Below are positions 45,952 through 59,355 of a stretch of DNA of 64,000 nucleotides, piece after piece. The DNA lies in assembly GCA_001414345.1 (NCBI GenBank), contig LLCB01000035.1, forward strand, positions 124,001-188,000, read 5' to 3'. This stretch comes from Hymenoscyphus infarciens (taxonomy: Eukaryota; Ascomycota; Leotiomycetes; Helotiales; Helotiaceae). The first letter of the stretch is position 1. Each line of letters begins with the position of its first letter. The position numbers and the translations under genes were made by a program. Below the pieces are notes generated by a model, which was given only the letters and a program-made list of their open reading frames with translations, searched no databases and was not told where the DNA came from.

Positions 45952-47421
45952 GATGATGTGTGTGTGTGTGTTTGGGGGGTGGTGTTGTTGTTGGACGTGT
46001 CCTTTTCGGTAGGTGGATAGAAGATTGGCAGTTGTAAAGTGGTGGTAAAGTGGTTGTTTTGAGATGAAGAAAATCCAGGGACCATCCAAGATAGTTAACT
46101 ACATGCCAAGTCCTAGCACCAAATTAGCAATCTTCGTGTGAAACCTTGGTGAATGAGAAGATGTAAGTCATGCACATGGTTCGCCATAGAGTCATACTTA
46201 TTAGTATCCAACTCACCCAATATGTTAGTTTCAGTGCCTTTTCTATCGCTGGTGTTGTTCTGGTGTTGTTCTCGTCTCTTCCAGGTGCTATGATGTTTCA
46301 AGAACCTGCACTCAAAGCAGATATCCCTTAATAGCCTACAAAACCCGCACCATAAACGATAACCTAGTAAATCTCTTCGTGTCTTAATATGCAGTTTAGA
46401 CGAGACAGTAAGTCTCTACGTTAGTAGAGAAAGAGACACAAGAAACTTAAGTAACGAAACTACTAAAATTCATTACATATCTTATACAAGTGTAATTAGG
46501 TATATCTTCATCCCATCCTCTAACCCACATTCGCTCTCCTATAACGATACCTCCAAAACACCATCAGAACCCGCAATCTGAAGCTGCCTCAACTTCTGGT
46601 ATTGTAATAACTGGAATGATGAGAAAAAGCTCCCACTCGAAAGAACCCCGCTTTCCTCCCATGCGTCTTTTTCACACGTAATCCCAACATCATTCGCGTC
46701 GATGTGTCGTCTTCTTCGATTAGCGGCATCGTATGTTACGTAGACATTTCTGTATAATTTAACCTTTAGAACCCGAGTTTCCGTTTCTAGAAACTAAAGT
46801 TCGAAAATAGGGGGCACGAACTCTTTTGTCCAGTATAAATCATACCCTCAATAAACAAACAATAAACATCCTCACACCCTGTCCAATGTCCCAGTCGGTC
46901 ACGACTATACTTATGCCGGTTCCTACCCAGTGGTTTATTTAAGTCTTTTTCGTTCCAAGAAGCCTATATATCGTTTTCACTTTACCCAATAGACAGAGCG
47001 ATACTTGAGTTGTATTTCTGTACCTTGTATTCATCTAAGCGAATTAAGACTGGGACCGAGTACACGAAAAATGCAAGACCTTTCTTAAAAGCTGTGTATA
47101 TAACTCTTCTACTTGTCTATGACTGTTAGAGTTGACTATATTTCAAACCATGACCACCCAAGACTGGGATGCCACATGCATAGAAAAGATGTGAAGGATT
47201 CGAGGAACAACCGCTGCAGGTTGCTGCAGAACTCACATGCAGTTGCCCGCCTACTGCCCCCCTGGTCCTACGCGGCCTCAGCAATAAGTTTCTGTATTCC
47301 AGTTACACCCCCAACAAAATTCGTCAGCATTTTTAAACTACCAGCTTGAACTCCAAAGAAAAACTTCGATTGCGAACTCTACACCTGCTTCCCCTTCCTT
47401 ACAAACACATTGATCGAAACA
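45952..47421. other. Gene-free stretch
   Basis: Upstream regions of the small membrane-protein gene (-) and of the HET relic (+). A short GT repeat lies at 45957-45970. Nothing else was recognised. Confidence 0.45.
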
Positions 47422-49500
47422 ATGAGCTATCAATGTACAGGCAGGTTAACCTCACTCTTGGACACCGAAGCCATCAAGTCCAAGCCATTGGAAATAGCTA
47501 GCTATCCAGGACGCCGACGGGGGAATACGCCCCCTCTGCTCGAAAATCTTCACTGCCCTGAAGGTGCTTTCAACATTCGAAGATCTCGAACGTGGTCATA
47601 AAATCTTTCTCGATTGGATAACTTCAGCCGAAGATGGCTGTTTCCTCTGTAAAAAGGTGGTCGAAGCCTTTCTCGAGGATCACAAATTTCACCCGTACGA
47701 CACGAGTCCCAGTCGGCAGCTTCGTTGCATGGTCGATGGTGACGTGTTCCCAGAAGAAAGAGCCGCAAGAGTTCTTCTTCGTTTACCGGCTCAGCCAGAG
47801 GAGCACTTTCTGGGTAAAACTATGATGTTGGTTGGTTTTGGCAAGGAGATTAAAGGTGTGTTGGTTGATGTTTCCAAAATCAATATCATGAACGCCCACT
47901 AATTTAACATTCATTTGTAAAGCCAGCTACGCAGGACTTGAAGAGAATACTGGATCTTTGACCTCCCTCGCGTTCGCGAAAAGAGCTGTGGAAGCATGCT
48001 TGACTACCCATGAGCATCCTGAGGACCAAAGGGGGAAACCATTCTTGTCTCCCACTCGCCTCGTCAAGCTTGAGGAGAATGGGTGGCGGTTGTGTCTCGG
48101 CGAGCAAGTGGAGAGGAACCCGACCTATGTGACACTCAGTCATCGTTGGGATCTATCGAGAAGCAATCCGACATTATCAAACTCTGGAGAGAAAACCTGG
48201 AGACCCTGTGCTGCGAAATACCATGGGAACGTCTCTGCAAAACCTTCCAAGATGCGATTGTCGTGACTCGGTCCCTTGGATTTGAGTATATATGGATTGA
48301 CACTCTGTGTATTATCCAAGGCGACGAAGAAGATTGGAGAAACGAATCTTCCTTGATGAGTACAGTTTATGGGAATGGCATCGTGAATATTTCCGCCACT
48401 ACTGCGAAAGATGGATCAGAAGGTTTATTCTTTCAGCGAAATGGAGCGTGGAACGTGGCTCGAAACTTCTGAGGGGGACAACTGGGAGCTTCGTGATCCC
48501 GCTCTATTCCTGGGTGTTCCAGGAGCGATGTCTCTCTCAACGGGTGCTTCATTTCACCGATAGCCAGATCTTTCTAGAATGCGGAGAAGGATATAAATGC
48601 GAGGCTTGGCCGAATGGAATTCCAATGTCACGCGTGAAAACCCTTGAATTTCCAAGCGGCCTAGAAACGATCGACTGGAGTCTTGTGTTAACGCTCTACT
48701 GCCACCGGGACCTCAGTTACCCACAGGACAAGTTGGTGGCATTGTCAGGTGTTGCTCGCCGTTTTCAGGAAAAAAGCAAACAGAGATACGTCGCAGGGCT
48801 TAGGTGGGAGAATATCCAACGCCAGCTTTTGTGGTATGTGGCCCAAACGCCTCTACCTCAGGACTGTGAATTCTTCCCAGATCGGGCCCCGTCGTGGTCC
48901 TGGGCAGTTCTACCTACATTTTCTTTTCTCACCTTGACGCAAGGCCGGGAGCATCCTGTTATTCCAAAACAGCAAGATGTCTCGTCACTTTTGGCACACG
49001 CTACAGACTTTACGTGCAAATACTCAGGGCCGGACTTGTTTGGGCAAATCCGAGAAGCAAAATTGCAGCTCAAATGCCTCCCCATCATAAAAGAAGCGGC
49101 AATGATACGACTCCTCAATGCGAATCCAATGAAGCTGGCCGAATCCTTGAACGAGACCGTCTTTGACCGTGAGAAGTATCGGGACATTCGCGACGAAGTT
49201 TATTGCTTGCAGATTGAGTGTGTTGTCGAGGCTCGGTACAGACACACCACGGAACAGGAAAACGAGACAGAAGATGGAGACGCGAAATCGGATACCACGA
49301 GCGAAGAATGCGTTGGGGGTGATACAATGGAAGTCAGGAATATCTATGGACTTCTTCTCAAATTGGAACAAGGGAAGGGCAAAGGGACCGTCTCTCGAGT
49401 CGGTCTCTTTGGCCATACGTTTGATGGCGCAGAGTACTTTTGGCTAAGACGGCATCAGAAGTCAAGTTCTGAAGATTTGTTACACGAATCTTTGTACTAA
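47422..49500 (+). pseudogene. Decayed HET-domain (heterokaryon incompatibility) gene
   Basis: HET proteins trigger cell death when incompatible fungal individuals fuse. The characteristic blocks are all present but in changing frames. The N-terminus reads LLDTEAIKSKPLEIASYPG and then, one frame over, TFEDLERGHKIF with a CFLCKKVVEAF block. PTYVTLSHRW near 48120 shifts to GSIEKQSDIIKLWRENL and FEYIWIDTLCIIQGDEEDW. After NISATTAKDGSEGLFFQRN the frame meets TGA. A second frame supplies EGDNWELRDPALF and a third SWVFQERCLSQRVLHF, running open to 49500. At least four single-base breaks are needed, so the gene is almost certainly non-functional in this sequence. A plausible intron lies at about 47853-47923. 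The 3' half (48480-49500) remains open for about 340 codons. Confidence 0.8.
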
Positions 49501-49702
49501 GAGGCATGTGGACCGGATAAAGACGGAATGAAGCAGTATTTGATAACGCTTGTTTGAAACAACGGAGAGACCTAGTATTTAATTTGCAAACCAATACTTC
49601 AACTCGGACTTGAGCGATAATAACGACTTTATATCAACATAGGGATTGTCAATGCGTCGTACACAGTAACGTTCGATTGACAGTATATATCAGCGGAACT
49701 TA

Positions 49703-49777
49703 TAGTGAGTTGCGAGTTAAGCTTCTCTTTTGACGATATTTTATAAACCGTGCTTTTCTTCTTTTTTTTCTCTCTTA
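49703..49777. mobile_element. Solo left terminus of the 35-kb MITE family
   Basis: TAGTGAGTTGCGAGTTAAGC at 49703 matches the terminus of the element at 35255-35787 except for its first base, and is preceded by TA. No matching right end was found before 54 kb, so this copy is truncated. A different element begins at its inner side. Confidence 0.65.
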
Positions 49778-50216
49778 GAGCCTGTTTAGCTCGTATATAT
49801 CTAGGATATATACTACTCAAAAATAAGAGGTAATATATAGTAGATATAGATATATACTACTATATAGATACTAGTATCTTATATATATATTTTAAAAGTA
49901 ATATAATTCTCTTATTTAACCTCGTATATCTTAGTATATATATAAATAGAATATATACTACTAAAAAAAAGATTTAAATCTCTAGAGATATAAATCTTAA
50001 AAAGTTTATATATCTATGTTTTCTTACTACTATTAAGAGTATCTAGTGCTACTTACTAAGAATATATAGTAATATATATACTACGAGCTAGACGATTACT
50101 TGTCTTATTAAGAAATAATTAATAATATATTCTAACTTATACGAGGTTATTATTTAAAGTATCTCGTCAGATATCTATATATATATTTAAATAATTTATA
50201 CGAGCTAAACAGACTC
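49778..50216. mobile_element. Second TA-flanked MITE (439 bp), inserted beside the first
   Basis: The left end GAGCCTGTTTAGCTCGTATA and the complement of the right end GAGTCTGTTTAGCTCGTATA differ at one base (a C/T transition). TA flanks both ends (49776-49777 and 50217-50218). The interior is almost pure AT with scattered TATATA and no coding capacity, consistent with RIP or AT-rich MITE structure. Confidence 0.75.
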
Positions 50217-50218
50217 TA

Positions 50219-53200
50219 ACTACTAAAAACAAAACAAAAAAAATCTATAACAAAAAAAAACACTTATGTAATATCTTGAACCTAAACTGAATTCATTCCT
50301 CAACCCTAGATATCGCGCGACGTACCACACACCCTTGGAAAGAAAAAAAGAAAGAAGAAGAAAAAAGCGTGACGCGACGCGACGCGATAAAAAAGAGGTT
50401 CGCGACAATGACCAACGACCAACGACCAAAAAAAAAAAGGGCTAAAAATAAACTAACTTCTCGTCAGAAACGTAAGATCAAACACTCGTAAACACAAAAC
50501 CCACTAAAGCTCTCCTAACCTCTATCCCCTATCCCCCATCCCTCATTTAACAACCAACCAACTAACCAACTATACTCGTACAACATAACATAACATAACA
50601 TAACCAGTGAGAACGAAAAAAAAAAAAGAAAAAAAAAGAAAAGAGAAGACTTGAAAAGACTTGAAATAAATTAACATAAAGCGAGATCTGTTAAGTACTC
50701 ATCTTATAACCAAAAAACAAAAAACAAAAAACAAAAAACAAACAAACCCCATCTACTAAAATAGAAAATAGGAAATAGGAAATCGGTAGATGTAAGATAG
50801 AGGCTACCTGGCCTGGGTTAGACTGGGAGATGGAAATGGGAGGAAAATGCAAGGCGGGCGATCATCACATGCGAGTCATCGCTTCCTGCTTCAACTTCAA
50901 CTTCATCTTAGTGCGTCGCTCCTGCCCTGTCCGTACTTACCTAAGCAAAAGCTCCGGGCGAACCAAATTCCGGGATTTCCATGGGCCTCATTTCATTTTT
51001 CCTTTTCTTGTTTGTTGATCCCTTGATTTTGATATCGAGTGGTGATATATATATGATATCTTCAAAAAAAGGGGTGTGATGAAATCTAGGGGGAAAAGCC
51101 TAGGTGATTAATGTAAGGAAGGGTGTTCATTCATACGGGCACTCACAGGAACGAAACGAAACGGGGCAATACGAAGACGCAGTTTGACGGATTTAAAGGG
51201 GTGCAGAATTTACAAGTACTGAGGACGGTACTGTACTGTACAGTACAGAAAATGGGACGTCACGCTGCATGATAGGGCGTTCGGGGGGGGCCTTCTGGAA
51301 GATCGCTTCGGGAGGAGTGCATGAGGCGGCAGCATGTTCTTTCTGCAAATCAATTGAGGAGGATTGGGTTGGTTGGTGGCACTGGAGAGCGTAGGGAGAT
51401 GCATATGCGATGCAGGTGTTGCAGCAGGCTATGGAGATGTCAGAATGACTCAGAGATACTTACTCTTTTGCGGGAGGCGCGTGATGCACCAGATGCACCC
51501 AATGCATTCCAGAGGTTCGGGAATAAAAGTTGATTGGTTTGTTGATAGGGGCGATGTGATGGTGGATGGTGGATAGGGGCATTTTTTTTGGAATCCATCT
51601 CGTCGGAGAAAAGGAGTGGAGGACGGATTTAAGTTGAAGAAAGGGGCTCTAACACCAACAATGGCAAACGCCTCCCTTGCCGTGGCAACGGGCGCTTGAT
51701 GGAGCTGAGGACCTGCCCTGAGGTACTAAGGTACCGTGTATGGGTAGAGTATTCAGGGGTTTTGCCTGGGATCTCCGAGGTTCAACGGCAGCTGGGACGC
51801 TCTTCCGGATCCACGATGGTGTTTTGCCCTAACCAACGGATTTGGGACACAGCTTTGCAAACAAGTCTAAACATCCGCGTCGTTGGTTGGAGGGAAGAGC
51901 TGCGTGGATGAATCTGTCACATCATGGGCTGACGATGGTGTTCTGCTGCATCTATGCAGATAGATGCATCGGTTGTATAGATGGCCACTAAAGGCCACCC
52001 AAGGCTCGACCTGATCAGAACACCATGATGCGTGTGTAATGTACTCATAGGTGCAGTACAGTAGCGATAAGGTACAATGCTGGCTGTGGCATCCATGGTG
52101 GGCAGAGACGTGCGAGTGACAGAAATGAATCAAGTCCGGGCTGGTTTGGCGGTCACCCCAGAGAACTGTATCATCAGTATCAGCCTGACTCATCTCTGCA
52201 CTGCACCGCACTGAGCGTCTTCAACAGTCATTCCTCAAGGGCGAAGGAGCATGCCGCTGAATCAACGCTCCTTCCTATGTTGAATGTCCTCGATATGGGA
52301 TGATTCCATTGTTGGTCGTGAATGTTTGTTGCGTTTGTTTGCTGCTGCTTCGTTTCCTGTAGATCCGGCACGACAAAACGGAAAGGGAAAGAGCCAGGGG
52401 GGGGGGGGTGGTAGATTTGAATCCAACCACCTCAATTGATTAGCGCGTTTGAAATGGGTGATCTGACGGATTTCTATCTCATTTTTATGCTGGACAGAAG
52501 AATCGCACAGCAGAAAAAGAGGCCGGATCACCCCTTCAAACACACTCTCTATTCTTTTTACTTGGCTTCCATGCTTAGGCTGTGCTATGTTGGGCTGTGC
52601 TATGATATGATATGATAGGAGGCTGAGATGGGACGAGTAGCCCTGGAGGAAGTCTTCTTACCTTATATGATATGGCCGAGTCATCGAGGAGGTTGGTTCA
52701 ATCATAATCCTCCGTCTCCCATCGTTCTAGAGATCAACCTAGATAATATAGAAGAAGGTCAATTGTTTTAAATAATATTTTGAATTGTTCCAACCGGCGA
52801 GATCAAGTATCCAGGTTCTCCGAGCAAGGTGGAACAACGAGATCGGGCAGAATTAAGGATGCAAACGTTGAACTACGGAGAGTTCCGGCTGGTACGCCTG
52901 TACATTTCGTACTGCTGACGCGTGCGTTTTTGAATCGACTCCCATAACTAGTCAAGGTAGCTTTCCATGACTGTTACTTGTAAGTTGTGACTGGGAAATA
53001 GGAAGTACTTACGAGTAATAGGAAATAGTTGAGTAGCCGGTTGTGAATAGTGTGGTAGAGTGTAGTAGCGTACGGTAGAGAAACGGCGTGGAACTGGGGG
53101 TTTGAGGTTTGGTGGCATGGAATGAGCCAAGTTCAGCAAGTGGAGAGAGCCCTAATCAGTGCATCATCACCCACCCACCAGTCTGCAGCGGAGGAGCATA

Positions 53201-54364
53201 GCTTGGCAGCTTAGCAGCTTAGCAGCTTAGCATAGGGAGACGGTAATGGAAATGGCATATGTTATAGGTATGGTGTTTGCTTTGATACACAGAGCGCCTT
53301 TGAAGCCTGGTGCTCTGTTCTCCTTTGAGTCCGTGAATAATAGTAAGCGTTCGCGGAACAATAGAACTCTGAAGCTTCAACCTTCTAGAAAGAAGATTCA
53401 GATTCAGATTCAGATTCAGATTCAGAGCCAGAGCTCTGTCTTAAGCCAACTACCGCAATTAGATCGCGGAATGCCAGACTTGCCCTTTGCACTTCACTTC
53501 TTCAGCAAAGGAAAGGCCATTTTGGCGTGCAGTCAACTACCAGCAGTCATACGGTCATGATGAATTCCACCTCATGCCTCGAACCCATTCACACATCCAC
53601 ATCCACATCCACCTGCACACGCACACCCGACACTCACACCCATCGGGGCAGCTACGCTCGAGACCCGTCGTTCATCAGGACCTGCGACCTATGAGACCAC
53701 GCGAACCTCGCTTTAAGTGGGCCCGGAACTTGGATGAGATTGGACTGGAGCACCTCCACTCCACTGGGCTGTGGAGAATTGGGAGCGCACTAGGGTACTA
53801 AGCGAATGGCTGGCGGCCAACCCCAAATTATCTTTTCCCTCCCCCCAAGAACGAACTCCTTCTCTCCTGCAACCCTTTCTGATCACCAGAAACCACCCGC
53901 GAAAAGACGAATTTTCACACCACCGACTTCCGGCGAACCTCTTCTATTCCGTAGGAGACCGTACGCCAGGAACTGTCCCTCGATACTCCATAGTATTCGA
54001 TTAATACCTTCGCTCTGCGCATCGTCCATCTCTCGACCTTCCGCCGCGACTCCACTCTTTCCCATTCATCCAGAAAAAAAAAAAGAGCGCCGCCTCATTT
54101 CAGGCCGCCCTTCACCCTTCTTCTGAGAGATCCGATTTACTTCGACCATCTCGACTCTCCACTCCCCTCGAATAATCTCGCAGACGCCCACACCCCCCCC
54201 TCATCGCATCTACCCCCCCCCATCCGCAATCCGCCTCTTCCAGATCTCCTTTTGAGAAGGAAATCCACCCAGAAACTTGTCCATCGCGATACGTCATACA
54301 ACCAAAAAAAATAATAATCTCTCCAGCAGCACAGTACGAGGTCATCTTCGAAAAAGCTCCCCCT
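50219..54364. promoter_or_regulatory. 4.1-kb gene-free region upstream of eIF4G
   Basis: No ORF looks coding. It contains purine-rich and A-rich tracts (50220-50770, with AAAAAAC and ACATA short tandem units), a GTACTGTACAGTAC palindrome near 51232, three AGCTTAGC units near 53210, a GATTCA run near 53395-53426, an ACATCC run near 53595 and pyrimidine-rich DNA from 54040 to 54360. The last part is probably the eIF4G 5' UTR. A possible intron in the leader cannot be excluded. Confidence 0.45.
53395..53428. repeat. AGATTC hexamer tandem repeat
   Basis: Five to six units of AGATTC upstream of eIF4G, ending in AGAGCCAGAGCTCTG. Confidence 0.75.
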
Positions 54365-57300
54365 ATGACTTCAGTTTCTCAACAATCCTCCATCCCCAGC
54401 CAGGCCTCCAACAGCTCCAGCGCGTCGCAATCGACCCCGTCGTACGCTTCCACCGCAAAGAAGGCAGTCTCGTCGCCACCCATCGCGACGGGCACTTCCA
54501 CCCCTTCTCCCGCCGTGGCTGTCGGAGGTTCTGCGCCGGTACAGCAACATGGAAAATCTGCTTCGATCTCGCCGGTGAACGGCAGACCAGCCGTCAACCC
54601 AGCTGTACCGGTCGTTGCACCTGCTATCGCACACAGCAGTTCGACAATTAATGGCGACCACAGCCGAAAGAGCTCCGTCACCATCAGCGCCAACAACAAC
54701 GGCTACGTTGCCAACGGTGGCCCCGTCGGAGGTTCAAAGGGCGGCATTCAGTTTGGATCCATCACCGATTCTCCTGCGGCTTCTCACAGCACCCCTCAGA
54801 CCAGCTCCGCGCCCATTCCAATCCCCAGTAGCAACAGCAACCCAAGGGTGACCGAACCGGCACAATCCCCTTCTCCGATCCCACAACCCTCCGCCAGCGG
54901 TGGTCGACCACCTTCTGGTTTGGCTGGTCAAGGCAATGGTGTGACATTTGGCAGTCTCGGTGGCGATGGCGATGTATGTTTGCTTCTTTCCATCCCTCCT
55001 ATTCATGGAGAATCTACATTTGCTAACAATTTCGTTTGACAGCGTCACATGCGACAGGCCTCTGGCAACCAAGGTCCTGCAACAATCGGCAACCCACAAG
55101 GCGGCCATGCGCGCCGTGAGTCTCAATCCAATGGCGATGGTAATAACCAAGGTCCTGGCGCAACTCGCGGTGGATTTGGTGGTGGCCGAGGTCGAGGTAA
55201 TTTCAACCCGGGTTATCAACAACAACACCCAGGTTATCCTCCCGGAAATTCACAATACAGAAGCAACCCCGGTCCAGGCCGCGGAGGCATGGCTCCCGCA
55301 TTTCACCCACAGGCTCAAGGCAGACCAAACTTCCCCAACTCGCCACACCAGGCACATCAAGTTGCTCGCACTCCAACTTTGCCTCCATCGCTGCCAGGTA
55401 CCCCTAACATGAACCAGGCAATGCCCATGCAGAACCCGCAACCACCGTACAATCAATATGGAGGATACCCCAATATGCACCCACAACAAGTACACCCTCC
55501 CTCCTCTTCGCATCATTTTCATGAACAATCATTCAAGGGTGGTCGAGGCAAGAAGCAGAAACAGCATGAGAAGTCCTCAAATCGTCAGCAGCGAGGAAGA
55601 GCCAACTCCAACTCCCGCGAGCTGTTGTTCGGTCATTCATTCCAATCCCACCAAGGTCGCCTGTCGGAACAGTCTCCCCCAGAAGGAGAAGGTTATGGGC
55701 TGCCAGGTGCAGGGATTCATGGAATGTCAGCAGCATTGGAGCATTCAGGACCGGTGCCTACACTAGCAGAGATCACCCCACTAGTCAATGGACCGGCCCC
55801 TGAACCTACATTGGTCGCTTCGAATTCTGACGAAAAATCTGCATCTTCCTCACTCCCCCCTCTTCCCCCCCCTCTACAAAATGTTCCCTTTGATTGCAAT
55901 GCTATTGACCTTTCTCCTGCAAGCAACGATTTCAACAACTTTCTAACATTCAGACAACAGAATTACCAATATCCGCAACAGGCACAATACGATCCCCGAG
56001 GCATGCCTATGCAAGGCGGCTACAACATGTATCCTCAAATGCAACAGATGGGTGGCTACATGACTCCCCAATCACCACAACCGGGCTACCAACAAGGAAA
56101 CGCATACATCCCTGGCCAGTATGCGCAACCCATCCCGATGTCTCGAAACTCCTCTCAGATGTCGGCGGATCAGAGACCTGCCTCCAGCATGGGTCAACCA
56201 CAAACTCCTTCCATGGCTTCCTCGCACCCACAAACCACTCCACAAACAAAGCCCATCTCTGCACAATCACCGGCCTTTGCAAGACCAGTCCGGAAGAATG
56301 CGGCAATTGTCATCAAGCGCCCGGATGGAGAGGCCCTGGACGTAGAAGCTTTCAAAGCGCCTGCTTCCCCAGCCCCAAGCAACCGGGCAAGAACGCCACC
56401 TGTCATTGCTTCCACCCCTACTCCTCCACCCAAGTCTGCTACTCCACAACATACCAGACAAGATAGTGCTCCTGCGCGAACCCAGGAACAGATCAAGGCC
56501 GAGCTGATGGAGAAGGTCGCAAAGTCCAAACACCTGGACGACATTGCCGCCGCCGCGATCAAGGCACAGGAGGACGAAGCTGCCAAGCTTGCCGAGGAGA
56601 AGCGTCTCGAGGAGGAGAAGGTCAAGGCTGCCGAGGCCGAGGCCAAATCCGCTGAAGAGGCCAAGGCCAAGAAGGAAGCCGATGAGAAGGCTGCCAAACA
56701 AGCCGAGGAAGACGAGCTTGAACGCCAGATCCAGGAGATGGAGGCAGCAGAGGCTGAACGGGAGAAGAAGGAACAAGAGATTGCCGAGAAGCGTGCTATT
56801 GCTAAGGCCGCCGAAGCAAAGGCCAACGAGGCCAAGCGCAAGGCCGAAGCCGAGGAGAACGATCGTAAGCTCAAGGAGCAAGAACGCGAGATGGAGAGAA
56901 TCGAAGACGAGCGGGAAAAGAAGAGACTCGAGGCCGAGGCGAAGGGAGACAAGATTGACATCAAGGAGGCCATTCAAAAGTCTCTGAAGGATGACAAGAA
57001 GGCACCCTCAACCCCAAGTACTTTGGCATCCAAGCTTTCAAACCTCAACTTGGGTACCGACAGTGGAGCTTCCACTCCAGAGTCTGATAGCTCCATGGGC
57101 CCACCACCAGCAAAGGCCAAGGGCAAGCCAGCTGCACTCAATTTGGTGGTGAACACCAAGCCTGTCGAGGCACCACAGCCAAGTGCTGCCCTCCAATCTC
57201 TCAAGTCGGCACGATTCCTCACCGTGCTCAACTCTTCGCTATATCCTCCCAACATCAGCTCCCCCAACCCAGCCCTCAACTCTGCTGTGACGGCCAAGGG

Positions 57301-59355
57301 CAAGAGCTTCAAATATGACTCGGCATTCTTGCTCCAATTCCAAAAGGTTTTCGTTGAGAAGCCATCCATGGAGTTTGAGTCTCAAATCAAGGCTCTCATT
57401 GGCGATGCAGATGCTGGCTCTGCTAGATCCGCCTCGACCCGAGGAGGTGGTGGTATGGGACCACGATCCAACTCTACCCGTAGCAACAACACACCTGGAC
57501 AATACGCCATGGGTCAATTCGGCTCTGGAAATATCCCTGGAGGCAAGACTCTCCCACCAGGAACAACCTCGGACCAGCGATTTGCCATGGCCAGTGGTTC
57601 GTTGCCCAGACCTGCGGTCAATCCAATGGCCTCCTTCAACCGCCCTGGTGGTGCATTCCCAGGTGGCAACATGATGGGTCGCTCAGCATCCAACACTGGT
57701 AGCAGCGGATACAACATGCCAAGTTCTCCACGAACACAAAGCAGAAACCAACGGGGAAGCAAGCGAGAGAACACCAAGCAAGGTGGTGGTCACCATGGTC
57801 CATCTGACGCTCAGGCTGCCAAGACGATGCCTCTCACCGCTGGTATGGATCTCAAGCCAATTCAAGTCTCCTCCACTGGATGGAAGCCTCGCAGTGTTGG
57901 CCAACAGTCCGCAACTGGCGTCGCCGGTCCAACCCCTGGTGCCGCTGGTGGTGCTCCTGGCCACATGGAGCCCGACATGGTTCAACGTAAGGTCAAGGCT
58001 GCTTTGAACAAGATGACTCCTGAGAAGTTTGAGAAGCTCGCCGACCAGATTCTTGCCATCGCCGCTCAATCCAAGGACGAGGCTGATGGACGCACTCTTC
58101 GACAAGTCATTCAACTCACCTTTGAGAAGGCTACCGATGAGGCGCATTGGGCTTCCATGTACGCCAAGTTCTGTAAGCGCATGTTAGAGACCATGAGCCC
58201 AGATATCAAGGACGAGAGCATTCTGGACAAGAATGGCAACATTGTTTCCGGTGGTAACCTCTTCCGCAAGTACCTACTCAACAGATGTCAAGAAGAGTTT
58301 GAGCGCGGATGGAAATTGGACTTGCCAGATAAGCCCGAGGGTGAACGTGGCGATGAGAAGACCGGTGAGGCTGCCATGCTTTCTGAGGAATACTATGTCG
58401 CTGCCGCTGCCAAGCGACGCGGTCTCGGTCTTGTTCAGTTTATTGGTGAGCTGTACAAGCTCAGCATGCTTACGGAGCGTATCATGCACCAGTGTGTGAA
58501 GAAGTTGGTCGACTACACTGGTATTCCCGACGAGGCAGAAATCGAGTCGCTTACCAAGCTCCTCAAGACCATCGGTTCCAGCTTAGACAGCACCGAAAAG
58601 GGAAAGCCAATGATGGATGTCTACTTCACCCGTATCCAATCAATGGTCGACACTCCCGACTTGCCCAGCCGCTTGAGATTCATGTTGATGGACATCATCG
58701 ATCTCAGAAAGAAGCACTGGCTGTCAAAGGAGGACAACAAGGGTCCTATGACTCTCGAAGAAGTCAAGGCAGCAGTAGGTTCACTCTTTTCTAGTATGCT
58801 TGAATCCCTACTAACTTTTCACAGGCCGATGCAGCAGTCGCTCAAAAGGCAGCTGACAACGCCCGAGGTCCCCGTGGAGGTGGTGGAGGAGGCGGTGGTG
58901 GACGTATGCAAATGGGTCGTGGCGACTCGAGAAACTTCTCGAACCAATACGGCGGCAACCAACCACCTCCTGACTACCAAAAGAACACCGTTGGTATGGA
59001 TGATCTCCGTCGCCTAACCAACAAGGGCGGATCCAACCGCCACTCGAGCCAAAACATGTCCTTTGGTCCAACGTCAATGTTCGCGTCGAGAAGCAACAGT
59101 GGTCGAAAGATGGGTCCTGGTGGATCGTTGAGCAGAGCCGGTGAAGATTCCGGAGCTTCATCGAGAACTGGCACACCTCCTCACGACAAGGAAAAGAAGT
59201 CCAACACTTCTGCAAATGCATTCAGTCTTCTTGCTGGATTAACATCGGGCGATACCGAACACCCGACCTCTCCACCATCAACATCCGTTTCCCCAGCATT
59301 ATCCAAGGCTACTCCTGCATCTGCAGAGAAGTCGGACGATAAGAAGGATGAATGA
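54365..59355 (+). CDS. TIF4631: Translation initiation factor eIF4G
   Basis: Three exons (54365-54973, 55043-58774, 58825-59355) give 1623 aa. eIF4G bridges eIF4E at the mRNA cap to eIF4A and the ribosome in the cytoplasm. The N-terminal 700 residues are S/P/Q/N/G-rich with RGG patches (GGFGGGRGRG) that could bind RNA. A highly charged single-helix region (EEKRLEEEKVKAAEAEAKS) spans about 709-852. The eIF4E-binding motif YDSAFLL sits at about 961-967, ahead of the MIF4G domain at about 1185-1430 (VKAALNKMTPEKFEKLADQI, FRKYLLNRCQEEFERGW). The C-terminus has glycine-rich and serine-rich RNA-binding segments (RGGGGGGGGR, SFGPTSMFASRSNS). No MA3 domain follows, as expected for fungal eIF4G. The first ATG of the frame was chosen. 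Confidence 0.95.

Noticed and set aside
56194..56977. Two long minus-strand ORFs within eIF4G
   Set aside because: Shadows of the charged Lys/Glu/Ala-rich coding region; the plus-strand eIF4G frame explains them.
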